Shown here in pieces: positions 32,911 to 40,580 of a stretch of 64,000 nt of DNA (positions are counted from its first letter, which is position 1; each line of letters begins with the position of its first letter). The notes below the pieces were generated by a model. It was given only the letters and a program-made list of their open reading frames with translations. It did no database searches and was not told the origin of the DNA. The DNA lies in NCBI RefSeq assembly GCF_002892835.1, contig NZ_PJMB01000004.1, forward strand, positions 124,001 to 188,000, read 5' to 3'. Position numbers and translations under genes: made by a program. Origin of the DNA: Arthrobacter sp. AFG7.2. Its GTDB lineage: Bacteria > Actinomycetota > Actinomycetes > Actinomycetales > Micrococcaceae.

Positions 32911-33525
32911 TTGTCTCCCCCTGATTCAGGAGTCCTGCCGGGTGAGGACGGACTGGCCCGTCCGGCCTGGGCGTCCTCTGACCCTTTGCTGCGGGATTAC
33001 TACGACCACGAGTGGGGCATGCCCGTCAGGGATGAGCAAGGCCTCTACGAACGCATATGTCTGGAGGGTTTCCAGGCGGGGCTCTCGTGGGCCACCATCC
33101 TGCGAAAGCGCCCCGCCTTTCGGACCGCTTTCGCAGGGTTCAGCCCTGATGCCGTCGCGCTCTTCACCGACGCGGACATGGACCGGCTGATGCAGGATAC
33201 CGGCATCGTCAGGAACCGGTTGAAGATTCGTGCTGCCGTCAACAACGCACAAGCCACCCTGGCCCTGCGTGAGGAAGGCGGCCTGGTGGACTTCGTGTGG
33301 CAGTTCCAGCCTGCTGCAACCCCGCAGCCGGTGGTTCATTCTGATATCCCCACCCAGTCCCCGGAGTCGGTTGCGCTGTCCAGGGCCCTGAGGAAAAAGG
33401 GATTCTCCTTTGTTGGCCCCACCACTATGTTCGCGCTCATGGAAGCCGTTGGAATAGTCGACACGCATCTAATGGGAAGCCATCGGCGCGGATCCTCCGG
33501 TGTCTGGCCAGGTCCACCCCGCTAG
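32911..33525 (+). CDS. tag: DNA-3-methyladenine glycosylase I family (Tag), zinc ligands not conserved
   Basis: The 204-residue protein starts at TTG 32911 after AAGGAG. The Tag core is clear: DYYDHEWGMPVRD, the catalytic-site helix ICLEGFQAGLSWATILRKR, and KGFSFVGPTTMFALMEAVGIVDTH near the end. It should excise 3-methyladenine. The four zinc ligands of the E. coli enzyme are mostly absent: the first Cys is replaced (ARPAW), the His before D-x-EWG is Tyr, and the last Cys is missing (GSHRRGSSG); only the THL His remains. It lies 49 bp after crgA on the same strand. Confidence 0.87.
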   Translation: MSPPDSGVLPGEDGLARPAWASSDPLLRDYYDHEWGMPVRDEQGLYERICLEGFQAGLSWATILRKRPAFRTAFAGFSPDAVALFTDADMDRLMQDTGIVRNRLKIRAAVNNAQATLALREEGGLVDFVWQFQPAATPQPVVHSDIPTQSPESVALSRALRKKGFSFVGPTTMFALMEAVGIVDTHLMGSHRRGSSGVWPGPPR

Positions 33526-33556
33526 CCCCCAGCGATATCCCCAGCTGTTGGGAAAG

Positions 33557-33682
33557 TTATCCACAGTGTGAATAACTTTTTGCAATGGAGGTTGGCACTG
33601 CCTGCAGCGCCCGCCAGCAGGGTCGGCGCCTCAACAGGCATTCCAGATGCACTTATTAACAGTGTGGAATACTTGTGGATAA
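33557..33682. promoter_or_regulatory. DnaA boxes downstream of tag (part of remote cluster)
   Basis: The gap between tag and the convergent AhpD-like gene holds perfect DnaA boxes TTATCCACA at 33557-33565 and (minus) 33674-33682, plus the 14-bp sequence TTATTAACAGTGTG at 33653-33666 that recurs at 34366-34379. The sequence is AT-richer than its surroundings. Confidence 0.75.
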
Positions 33683-33709
33683 AGAGCCGTACCGAGAGTC
33701 CTGTATGTC

Positions 33710-34177
33710 CTACCGCTGGCGTTGGACAGGATGGTGGCTCGTAATGGACACCCGGTTGTAGGCGTTCATCGTGATAACCAGCCAGCTGACCGCCGAAAAT
33801 TCCTCCTCTGTCAGGTGCTCCCTGGCATAGGCTTCCTCATACTCCTGGGAACGGTGGCCGGGCAGTTCCGTAATGCTTTCAGCCAGAGCCAGGGCAGCAC
33901 GCTCCTTTTCGGTAAACAATGCCGTTTCGCGCCACGCCGGCAGTACTGCCAGCCGCTGAACGGTCTCGCCCGCGGTCAGCGCGTCCCTGACATGCAGATC
34001 TAGGCAGTAGGCGCAGCCATTGAGCTGGGAGATCCTCACGTTCAGCAGTTCCATGGTCTTGGGGTCCATGCCGGCCTCCTGCGCCGCCTCTTTGACCTTC
34101 AGTCCCAGGCCGTTCAAAGCCCGCCACAGCTCCGGGTGCTGCTTGTCGAGGAAGATGTGCTTGGTAACTGCTGTCAT
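33710..34177 (-). CDS. Carboxymuconolactone decarboxylase / AhpD-like family protein
   Basis: The 155-residue protein has the AhpD-type motif CAYCLDLH (Cys55, Cys58, His62) typical of alkylhydroperoxidase-like members of the carboxymuconolactone decarboxylase family, within an all-helical fold. It may act as a thiol peroxidase partner or hydroperoxide reductase; a true decarboxylase function is unlikely given the CxxC. ATG 34177 fits the family start. It is isolated between two DnaA-box-containing gaps, which is notable for an otherwise ordinary gene. Confidence 0.87.
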   Translation of the reverse strand: MTAVTKHIFLDKQHPELWRALNGLGLKVKEAAQEAGMDPKTMELLNVRISQLNGCAYCLDLHVRDALTAGETVQRLAVLPAWRETALFTEKERAALALAESITELPGHRSQEYEEAYAREHLTEEEFSAVSWLVITMNAYNRVSITSHHPVQRQR

Positions 34178-34716
34178 GGTTTCTCCTGATGGCAAAGGCT
34201 CTGATGCGCCAAGGGGGGTTCGCACCTGAAGCTTATCCACTTACCAACATTGCGATACCCACAAGTTATCCACACATGTGGATAGAGGGGTTAGCGGCAG
34301 GCGAACCAGGAGCCCGCACGTTGGGATGCAAGGACAGGACACCCCAAGAACTACATCCCTGTCGTTTATTAACAGTGTGCAAAACCTGTTGATATTTTCT
34401 CTTCCACACGGAACCTATCCAATGCCTTGCGGCTTTTCTGCCTGTTTATCCACGGGATTGCCGCAATGGGGCGAGTTGTCCACTTAAACACATGCCTATC
34501 CCCAGAAGTTATCCACAGATGTGGAAAGAAACGCCTCCATTCTGGGGAAAAGCCGGGAAAAGGCCTGCGGTTCGGGGGCGGAGGCGGGGTGAAACGGTGA
34601 ACTACATCTGTGTAAGTTACCAACACTGTGGATAAGTGCTGTGGATAAAAAACCCCGACGTCCTGAGGACGTCGGGGTTAGGGTGTTTCTTCGCAGCTGA
34701 CCGCTGAGGCTGGACT
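34178..34716. other. Non-coding region rich in DnaA boxes (remote from dnaA)
   Basis: This 539-bp gap has no credible gene. Perfect DnaA boxes occur at 34266-34274, 34509-34517, 34627-34635 (minus) and 34640-34648 (minus). Single-mismatch boxes occur at 34233-34241, 34277-34285 (minus) and 34446-34454. The 14-bp repeat TTATTAACAGTGTG recurs at 34366-34379, followed by an AT-rich stretch (34380-34410) that could open easily. With the boxes at 33557-33682 the cluster has six perfect boxes in about 1.1 kb, more than flank dnaA itself. It may be a second origin element, a DnaA titration site or a regulatory locus. Confidence 0.75.
34647..34679 (-). terminator. Rho-independent terminator of the rhomboid gene
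   Basis: AACCCCGACGTCC, a TGA loop and the exact complement form a 13-bp stem (34651-34679). On the minus strand it is followed by six T residues (34652-34647). The T tract abuts a DnaA box at 34640-34648. Confidence 0.88.
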
Positions 34717-35595
34717 CTAGAGGGAAATCCGGAGCCAACTGACCGCGATGAGCAAAGCCAGGACGGCCACCAGCCCTGCGGCCTGGAGAAGTCCCTGGCG
34801 CGGACCCCGGGGGACGTAGGCAAGTACCGCGGCACACAGTGCGCCGGTGATAAGCCCGCCGAGGTGGGCCTGCCAGGCGATTTGGGGAATCAGGAACCCA
34901 ATCACCCCATTGATTGCAATCAGGACCCACAGCTGCCGCGTGTCGCCGCCGCGCTGCCGCTGCACCAGCAGCATGGCCCCAAAGAGCCCAAAAATGGCAC
35001 CCGATGCGCCTACTACTCCCACGAGGCCTTGGCCGGGGTTATAGAGCGCAGTCAGCAGGAGGTACCCCACAGAGCCGCCCAGCGCGGAGACCAGGTACAG
35101 CGCCAGGAATCTCAGGCGGCCCAAAAGCGGTTCCAGCGCTTGCCCAAATATCCACAGCGTGTACATGTTGAGGATGATGTGGAGGAGCGAACCCTGCGAA
35201 TGGAGGAAACCGGCAGTCAGCATCCGCCAGGGTTCGAATTGCCCCCACCGCGGTTCCGCGAAGATGTTGGCGTACGCGAATCCCCGGAACACGGCTTCGT
35301 CCGGTATCAGCAACTGCAGGGCGTACACAACCACGCACACAGCAATGATTCCGAACGTCACAACAGGTTTCCCGTTTGCTACGGCACCGCCGTAGACCGT
35401 CCGCACCTCCGGCGTCGTACGTTTTGTTTCGTTGACGCAGTCAACGCATTGGAATCCGACGGCGGCCGCCCGCTGGCACTCGGGACAGGCCGGCCGGCCG
35501 CACCGCTGGCAGCGTACGTAGGACGGCCGGTCCGGATGGCGCGGGCACACCGGGACCTGCGCGGACGGCTCAGCCGCCGGAACTCCGTAACTCAT
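34717..35595 (-). CDS. Rhomboid family intramembrane serine protease with N-terminal zinc-binding domain
   Basis: The 292-residue protein has an N-terminal Cys/His-rich B-box-like segment (Cys17, His20, Cys29, Cys32, Cys37, Cys40, Cys50, Cys53) that probably binds zinc, then six membrane helices. The catalytic dyad is Ser199 in GASGAIFG and His244 in WQAHLGG, with the conserved Asn143 in HIILNMYTLW. It should cleave membrane proteins within the bilayer; substrates are unknown. It lies just downstream of ppiA (9-bp gap), so they are probably co-transcribed. Confidence 0.92.
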   Translation of the reverse strand: MSYGVPAAEPSAQVPVCPRHPDRPSYVRCQRCGRPACPECQRAAAVGFQCVDCVNETKRTTPEVRTVYGGAVANGKPVVTFGIIAVCVVVYALQLLIPDEAVFRGFAYANIFAEPRWGQFEPWRMLTAGFLHSQGSLLHIILNMYTLWIFGQALEPLLGRLRFLALYLVSALGGSVGYLLLTALYNPGQGLVGVVGASGAIFGLFGAMLLVQRQRGGDTRQLWVLIAINGVIGFLIPQIAWQAHLGGLITGALCAAVLAYVPRGPRQGLLQAAGLVAVLALLIAVSWLRISL

Positions 35596-35604
35596 GCTCC
35601 GTTA

Positions 35605-36150
35605 TTACAGCTGTTCAATGTCGATGCTGTTGATGGTGACGTCCTCTACGGGACGGTCACCCATGCCGGTGCGAACGCCCTCGATGGCGTCAACAACCTT
35701 CTTCGACTCATCGTCAGCCACTTCACCAAAAATGGTGTGCTTGCCCTGGAGCCAGTCCGTGGGAATGGTGGTGATGAAGAACTGTGATCCGTTGGTGCCC
35801 TTGCCCATCCGGATTCCGGCGTTGGCCATGGCCAGCTTGTACGGCTGGTTGAAGCTGAGTTCCGGGTGGATCTCGTCATCGAACTGGTAGCCGGGTCCTC
35901 CGACGCCGCGGCCCAGCGGATCGCCGGCCTGAATCATGAAGTCCTTGATAATGCGGTGGAAGATGGTGCCGTTGTACAACGGGGTGCCGGTCTTGTCCTC
36001 ACCCGTCTCCGGGTGGGTCCACGCCTGCTCGCCGGTGGCTAGGCCTGTGAAGTTCTTGACGGTCTTCGGCGCATGGTTGCCGAAGAGGTTGACGACGATG
36101 TCGCCGAGGCTGGTGTGGATGGTTGCTTTTGCAGTTGCGATGGCAGTCAT
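35605..36150 (-). CDS. ppiA: Peptidyl-prolyl cis-trans isomerase, cyclophilin type
   Basis: The 181-residue cytoplasmic cyclophilin has the active-site signature FHRIIKDFMIQAGDP, followed by NGSQFFITT and HTIFGEV. No signal peptide is present. It catalyses proline isomerisation during protein folding. The same gene sits near the origin in mycobacteria (ppiA, Rv0009). ATG 36150 is taken, since the GTIHTSLGDIV beta strand then starts at the usual distance. Confidence 0.94.
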   Translation of the reverse strand: MTAIATAKATIHTSLGDIVVNLFGNHAPKTVKNFTGLATGEQAWTHPETGEDKTGTPLYNGTIFHRIIKDFMIQAGDPLGRGVGGPGYQFDDEIHPELSFNQPYKLAMANAGIRMGKGTNGSQFFITTIPTDWLQGKHTIFGEVADDESKKVVDAIEGVRTGMGDRPVEDVTINSIDIEQL

Positions 36151-36305
36151 AGGCCCCATTCTTCCACGGCCGTTATGGGCGGTGGCGGCTGCGGCGGGAG
36201 TTCCGCGCTGGGTGAAATCCGCCTAAAATCCGCAGTGGGAATAGCCGGTGAACATCAAGCCACGTAGGCTAACCACAGAACCGTCACATTAATCGGGAGG
36301 TAGTT

Positions 36306-37244
36306 GTGAAGAAATCGGATCGTATTGCCCGTGACCTGGAGTTGTCAGTCACCAGCGCCGTAGAGAATGCCAAGGATTGGGCAGCCCCCCGTATGGAAGC
36401 AGCAGTTGACCGTATCCAGCATGGCCTGGACACCGCTTCACCCAAGATCCAGGAAGGCCTTAAGTCAGCGGCCTACAACCTGGCTGACGGTGTTGCCACG
36501 GTTACCCCGCGCATCCAGGACGGCCTGGCCCAGCTCGCGCCGAGGATCAATGATGCTGTGGACGGGGCTTCCCCGCGCCTGCACGAGGCCCTGGACAAGG
36601 CAACGCCGGTGATCCTCAACGCCCGTGACCGCGTGGTGGTGGAGTACCTGCCGCGTCTTTCGGATCAGATCGGTTCCGCATCCACTGTTGTGCACCGCAC
36701 GCTGGAAAACACGCCCGCGCGTGTGGATGCCATGGCCCAAAAGCTTGGCGACGTAGGAATCATCCACGCCATCCAGGAGCAGGCGGCTGCCACCGGTTCG
36801 CAGCTCAAGGCTGCCGCGGCACACGCCGGACGGGCGGCAGACATCCAGGTCCTTGAGCCGGAGGCGCCGAAGAAGCGCGGCTGGCTGGTCTTTGGTGTCA
36901 TCGCCGCAGCCGTGGCAGCCGGTGTGGCCGCCTGGAAAGCGTCGAAGCCGGTTGAAGACCCCTGGAAAACCCCGTCACCTGTGACACCCACGCCAGCACC
37001 CGTTCCGGCCACTACGGTCAACGACGTACCGGAAACGGCCACCGTTTCCACGGAGCCGGCATCAGTTGCGCCCTCCTCCGAGGCCACCACCGCGGACAAT
37101 GCTGAGGACGCCGGCGAGAAGGCAAAGCACGTTGCCGAAGGCGTCACCGACGGCGCAGCGAAGGCAGCAACCGACGCAAAGACCGCTACGAAGAACATCG
37201 CGTCCAACATCAGCAACGGGGACAAAGGCACCACGCAGTCCTGA
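36306..37244 (+). CDS. Membrane-anchored amphipathic-helix protein with 11-residue repeats
   Basis: The 312-residue protein (GTG after GGGAGG) has an N-terminal helical region in which Pro residues recur at 46, 68, 79, 90 and 101, giving exact 11-residue spacing (units such as TPRIQDGLAQL, APRINDAVDGA, SPRLHEALDKA). A single membrane helix lies near residue 200 after KKRGW. The C-terminal third is Pro/Thr/Ser-rich, then Ala/Thr/Lys-rich with LEA-like composition (EGVTDGAAKAATDAKTATKN, ending NIASN). It belongs to no family I can name. The repeat type resembles apolipoprotein or LEA proteins that lie along membranes. Confidence 0.75.
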   Translation: MKKSDRIARDLELSVTSAVENAKDWAAPRMEAAVDRIQHGLDTASPKIQEGLKSAAYNLADGVATVTPRIQDGLAQLAPRINDAVDGASPRLHEALDKATPVILNARDRVVVEYLPRLSDQIGSASTVVHRTLENTPARVDAMAQKLGDVGIIHAIQEQAAATGSQLKAAAAHAGRAADIQVLEPEAPKKRGWLVFGVIAAAVAAGVAAWKASKPVEDPWKTPSPVTPTPAPVPATTVNDVPETATVSTEPASVAPSSEATTADNAEDAGEKAKHVAEGVTDGAAKAATDAKTATKNIASNISNGDKGTTQS

Positions 37245-37293
37245 TGCAAACCACCTGATTGGTCCCGGCCCGTGCGGCCGGGAAGCACCACAA

Positions 37294-37327
37294 GGGAAGG
37301 GCTCCGCCACAAGGCGGGGCCCTTCCC
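37294..37327 (+). terminator. Hairpin terminator after the 11-mer repeat protein
   Basis: GGGAAGGGCTCCGCC, an ACAA loop and GGCGGGGCCCTTCCC pair over 15 positions with one mismatched pair, 50 bp after the stop at 37244, followed by a pyrimidine-rich stretch. Confidence 0.72.
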
Positions 37328-37397
37328 GCTTCCTTGTTGTCTCCAGTTGTTCCCGCCTTTCCGGAGCGGACAGCTGTTCGGTGCTAGATTTGAACCG

Positions 37398-38273
37398 ATG
37401 TCAGCCGAACAATCCTCTGGGGACGCCTTGAACGACGCAGCAGACCTGCCCCGCGTGTCCATTGTTATCCCGGCCTATAACGAGGAGAGCGTCATCCGGC
37501 AGTGCCTTATAGCTGCCATCTACCAGTCCGTCCCTGCCCACGAGATCGTGGTTGTGGACAACCTGTCCAAGGACCGGACTTCGCGCATCGTGCACCAAAT
37601 GCAGCTCGAGTACCCGGAAAGCCCCATCATCCTCCTCACGCAGGACAAGGAGCAGGGGCTTATCCCCACCCGCAACTTCGGCCTGGACCACGCAACCGGG
37701 GACGTCCTGGGAAGGATCGACGCCGATTCCGTGGTGGAGCCGGACTGGGTGGAGCAGGTGCAGAAGGCCTTTCTGGACCAGTCCGTCCAGGCAGCCACAG
37801 GTCCGGTGGTGTACTACGACATGCCCATGCGCCGTTTTGGCCTCAAGGCTGACGACAAGATGCGCCAACTCATGTTGAAGCTGGCCAAGCACCAGTACCA
37901 TTTCCTCTTCGGCTCCAACATGGCCCTCCGGTCCTCTGCGTGGCAAACGATCCGGGCCGAGACCTGCCGTGATGAAAAGGACGAGATGCATGAGGACATT
38001 GACCTGTCCCTGCATCTGGCCGAGCATGACCTGAAGATCCAGTACTGCCCGCAGATGGTGTCGGGTATGTCAGCCCGCCGGCTTGAGGATTCACCCCGGG
38101 ACTACCGCTACTACGTGACGCGGTTCGACCGCACCTACAAGGCGCACAATGTTAAAAAGATGGCGCTGAAGGCTCCCATGGTGGTCTTCTTTTCGGTGTA
38201 CTTCCCGGCAAAACTCCTGCGTGCCATCCACACCGTCAACACGGCCCAGCCTGCGCGCCGGGGCGGCCAGTAA
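37398..38273 (+). CDS. Glycosyltransferase family 2
   Basis: The 291-residue protein is a GT-A enzyme: VSIVIPAYNEESVI near residue 20, VVDNLSKDRT, the metal-binding DADS after RI (about residue 115) and an EDIDLSLHLAEH acid motif in the acceptor region. The C-terminus has a hydrophobic segment (MVVFFSVYFPAKLL) that may associate with the membrane. It resembles polyprenyl-phosphate or surface-glycan transferases; donor and acceptor are unknown. It stands alone, convergent with the EamA transporter. Confidence 0.85.
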   Translation: MSAEQSSGDALNDAADLPRVSIVIPAYNEESVIRQCLIAAIYQSVPAHEIVVVDNLSKDRTSRIVHQMQLEYPESPIILLTQDKEQGLIPTRNFGLDHATGDVLGRIDADSVVEPDWVEQVQKAFLDQSVQAATGPVVYYDMPMRRFGLKADDKMRQLMLKLAKHQYHFLFGSNMALRSSAWQTIRAETCRDEKDEMHEDIDLSLHLAEHDLKIQYCPQMVSGMSARRLEDSPRDYRYYVTRFDRTYKAHNVKKMALKAPMVVFFSVYFPAKLLRAIHTVNTAQPARRGGQ

Positions 38274-38283
38274 AGCCGGAACC

Positions 38284-39234
38284 TCAGTCGGTTCCCAGCT
38301 CCGCGAGCGGCCGGTCTGACGGCGGTTCCTCCCTGCCGCCTGCCGCCAGGTTACGCCGGCGGCCGGCCCTCCCGGACCGCTGGCCCAGAACCACGACGGC
38401 GAGTCCCGCCAGTATCAGTCCCAGCCCGGCATAGGTGCCGGCCGGGAGCGTCTCGCCGAGGAACACGGCAGCAAGCAGTGCAGCCCCGGGGATCTCCAAC
38501 AGGATGATCATTGATACGAGGAGCGGACTCATGGTGGCCAGCAGATGATTGAACGCCGTATGGCCCACGAGCTGCGCACAGACTGTAATGGCAAGGATCC
38601 CCAGCCACCCGGCCGCCTCAAAACCCACCAGCGGTTGTCCGGCCAGGAATGCCAGGACGGCGACAAACGCGGCGCACATTCCGTAGCACAGCGTGGTGTA
38701 GGTGCCCGTCGTCATGCTCTGCCTGGCTTTTCCTCCTGCCAGTGTGTACAGGCCTGCCAGCATCCCGCCCGCAACGGCCAGCAGGTCGCCCAGCAGCGCG
38801 TCCGGGGAAGAACCCATGTCGAACCCGGTAATGGCAACAACACCGCCAAAAGCGGCACCAAGGCCGGCCAGCACCGGCCACCGGCGCCGGGTACCGCGGA
38901 AGAGCTGGAATACAGCGATCCAGCCGGACTGCAGGCACACCAGGGCCGTGGCCGCGGCAACAGAGGTCAGCTGCAGCGACGTGATGAAGCAGGCGAAGTG
39001 CAGGGCAAGTGCGACGGCGGCCAGCAGGCACCAGCGGAACTCACGCCGGGTGATCCGGCCGAACTGCTGCGGCTCCCGGATGAGGGTGGGCGAGGCCATG
39101 ACGGCTGCCCCGATGGCATTGCGCCAGAAGGCAATGGCGAGTGCGCTGACGGTGGTCGCCCCGAGGGTGGCGGCAATCAACGGACCGGACGAAGCAACGC
39201 CCAGAACGCCGAGGGCTGCAAGAAAGAAGTTCAC
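38284..39234 (-). CDS. EamA/DMT-family transporter
   Basis: The 316-residue protein has about ten hydrophobic helices arranged as two EamA repeats (first repeat about residues 5-130, second about 145-290, each with a Gly-rich end such as GLGAAFGGVVAI and GLGLILAGLAVVV). Such carriers export metabolites or amino acids. The substrate is unknown. It starts at GTG 39234 and ends in a basic, polar tail. Confidence 0.87.
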   Translation of the reverse strand: MNFFLAALGVLGVASSGPLIAATLGATTVSALAIAFWRNAIGAAVMASPTLIREPQQFGRITRREFRWCLLAAVALALHFACFITSLQLTSVAAATALVCLQSGWIAVFQLFRGTRRRWPVLAGLGAAFGGVVAITGFDMGSSPDALLGDLLAVAGGMLAGLYTLAGGKARQSMTTGTYTTLCYGMCAAFVAVLAFLAGQPLVGFEAAGWLGILAITVCAQLVGHTAFNHLLATMSPLLVSMIILLEIPGAALLAAVFLGETLPAGTYAGLGLILAGLAVVVLGQRSGRAGRRRNLAAGGREEPPSDRPLAELGTD

Positions 39235-39300
39235 TGGACAACCCTAATGCGGAGTTCGTACGTGGTGGCCGGCCAGTTCCGCCCGAGGCTGCTGCCGGGA

Positions 39301-39342
39301 GAAAGCAAAAGTCCCGGCCAGCGTTTCCGCTGACCGGGACTT
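39301..39342 (-). terminator. Terminator downstream of tRNA-Ala
   Basis: On the minus strand AAGTCCCGG pairs with CCGGGACTT around an extended CAGCG/CGCTG inner stem (39309-39342), followed by TTTTGCTTTC. It ends the gyrA-tRNA transcription unit. Confidence 0.8.
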
Positions 39343-39347
39343 CCTTA

Positions 39348-39423
39348 TGGTGGAGGCACGGGGACTCGAACCCCGAACCCCCTGCTTGCAAAGCAGGTGC
39401 GCTACCAATTGCGCCATGCCCCC
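39348..39423 (-). tRNA. tRNA-Ala (TGC anticodon)
   Basis: On the minus strand a 76-nt cloverleaf starts GGGGGCA, carries D arm GCGCAATTGGTAGCGC, anticodon loop TTTGCAA (TGC) in stem CTGC/GCAG, and T arm GGTTCGAGTCC, and ends with an encoded CCA. Confidence 0.97.
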
Positions 39424-39494
39424 ATAAGAAGCAACCCGTCAATCATACCCTAGAACCTGGGAGCCTTTGACCAGCTCCTGTCCGGGATCCGGGG

Positions 39495-39611
39495 CTAGTC
39501 TACCGTGTCGGTTGACTTGCTCCAGACGTCTTTCCGGGCTTCGGACTCCTGTGCTTTCCGGTAGACCAGGACACCTGCGATTGCGGCTGCCAGTACAAGC
39601 AACTTCTTCAC
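39495..39611 (-). CDS. DLW-39 family micro-protein
   Basis: A 38-residue reading frame starts at GTG 39611 with GGGGAG upstream. It encodes VKKLLVLAAAIAGVLVYRK followed by a charged half ending DVWSKSTDTVD. This matches the DLW-39 family, a tiny actinobacterial membrane protein named for its length and Asp-Leu-Trp-like motif (here DVW). It has one membrane helix (residues 3-17) and a short cytoplasmic tail. It lies between tRNA-Ile and tRNA-Ala in the gyrA unit, a conserved location. Function is unknown. Confidence 0.85.
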   Translation of the reverse strand: MKKLLVLAAAIAGVLVYRKAQESEARKDVWSKSTDTVD

Positions 39612-39680
39612 ATGCTCCCCGTTCCGGCCTGGCAGCGTGTCACGCCAACCAAACCTACCCCTGAACCTGCACAGGTTCCG

Positions 39681-39754
39681 TGGGCGTACCAGGACTTGAA
39701 CCTGGGACCTCTTCGTTATCAGCGAAGCGCTCTAACCGCCTGAGCTATACGCCC
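39681..39754 (-). tRNA. tRNA-Ile (GAT anticodon)
   Basis: On the minus strand a 74-nt cloverleaf starts GGGCGTA, has D arm GCTCAGGCGGTTAGAGC, anticodon loop CTGATAA (GAT) in stem CTTCG/CGAAG, and T arm AGGTTCAAGTCCT. No CCA is encoded. The Ile/Ala pair after gyrA is an old actinobacterial arrangement. Confidence 0.97.
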
Positions 39755-39851
39755 CGATGCCTCATCGGGCCGAGACATGACTTTACAGCACATCCCTGCC
39801 CGATCTCAAATCGGCTGTTTCCGCCGGTGCTGGACCGGCGGAAAAGGGACT

Positions 39852-40580
39852 CTAGTCGTCCGTGAGGGTGACGCCAATGCCGCCCACCAAGGTGGCAGAG
39901 ATGTTGTAAAGCACCGCGGAGAGCATGGAGAGTGCCGTGAGCAGGACAACGTTCACGACGGCAATAATGGTGGCGAAGGAGGCCACCTGTCCCAAGGACG
40001 CCACCTTCTTCAGCTCGAAGCCGCCGCCTTCGGAGCCGGCCAGGGTACCCAGCAGGCTGTCCACCTGGTCAAAGATGCCTGTGAGGTCAAGGACAGTCCA
40101 CAGCACAATGGCGGCCACAACCGTGACAATGCCCAAAGCGACCGACAACAGGAATGCCATCTTCAGGACGGACCATGGGTCCACCTTGCTGATCAGCAGC
40201 CGGGCCCGACGGACCTTCGCTTTCGGGGCAGGCTTCACCAGGCCCGGACCGCCTTGTCCCGGAGCTCCTGTGCCGGGTCGCTGGCCTGCCGCCACTGGCC
40301 GCTGTCCCGGGGCGGGGCGCTGGCCGGGCTGGCCCTGTACCGGACGCTGGCCTGGCTGGACGGTTGCGCGGTCCCCCTGCGCAGGACGGTCACCCTGGGC
40401 TGGACGATCACCCTGCGCTGGACGCTGGCCGGGAACGGCGGGACGCTGTCCCGGGGCGCCGGCGGGTGCAGCGGGCCGCTGCTGAGGCCGCACGGGGGCG
40501 TTGACCCGGGGTGCGGCTGAGGGCCGGTTGCCGTCGGGAACGGTGCTGTTCGCCTTGGGAAATGAGTCGGGATTACTCAC
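39852..40580 (-). CDS. DUF3566 membrane protein with proline/glutamine repeats
   Basis: The 242-residue protein has a disordered N-terminal half (about residues 25-115) built of Gln-Arg-Pro/Gly-Asp-Arg-Pro units, including three successive AQGDRP repeats encoded by a tandem DNA repeat near 40360-40420. The C-terminal half is DUF3566: basic [19 protein letters not shown] followed by a membrane helix (about 140-170), an extracytoplasmic loop and a second helix (about 205-230) ending in LVGGIGVTL. The family is actinobacterial and sits beside gyrA. The GTG start at 40580 overlaps the gyrA stop by 8 bp, so it is co-translated. Function is unknown; a wall or division role is often suspected. Confidence 0.9.
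   Translation of the reverse strand: MSNPDSFPKANSTVPDGNRPSAAPRVNAPVRPQQRPAAPAGAPGQRPAVPGQRPAQGDRPAQGDRPAQGDRATVQPGQRPVQGQPGQRPAPGQRPVAAGQRPGTGAPGQGGPGLVKPAPKAKVRRARLLISKVDPWSVLKMAFLLSVALGIVTVVAAIVLWTVLDLTGIFDQVDSLLGTLAGSEGGGFELKKVASLGQVASFATIIAVVNVVLLTALSMLSAVLYNISATLVGGIGVTLTDD

Noticed and set aside
39348..39754. tRNA-Ile/Ala pair as a trace of an rRNA operon
   Set aside because: No 16S or 23S sequence is present; the pair after gyrA is a standard arrangement in actinobacteria.
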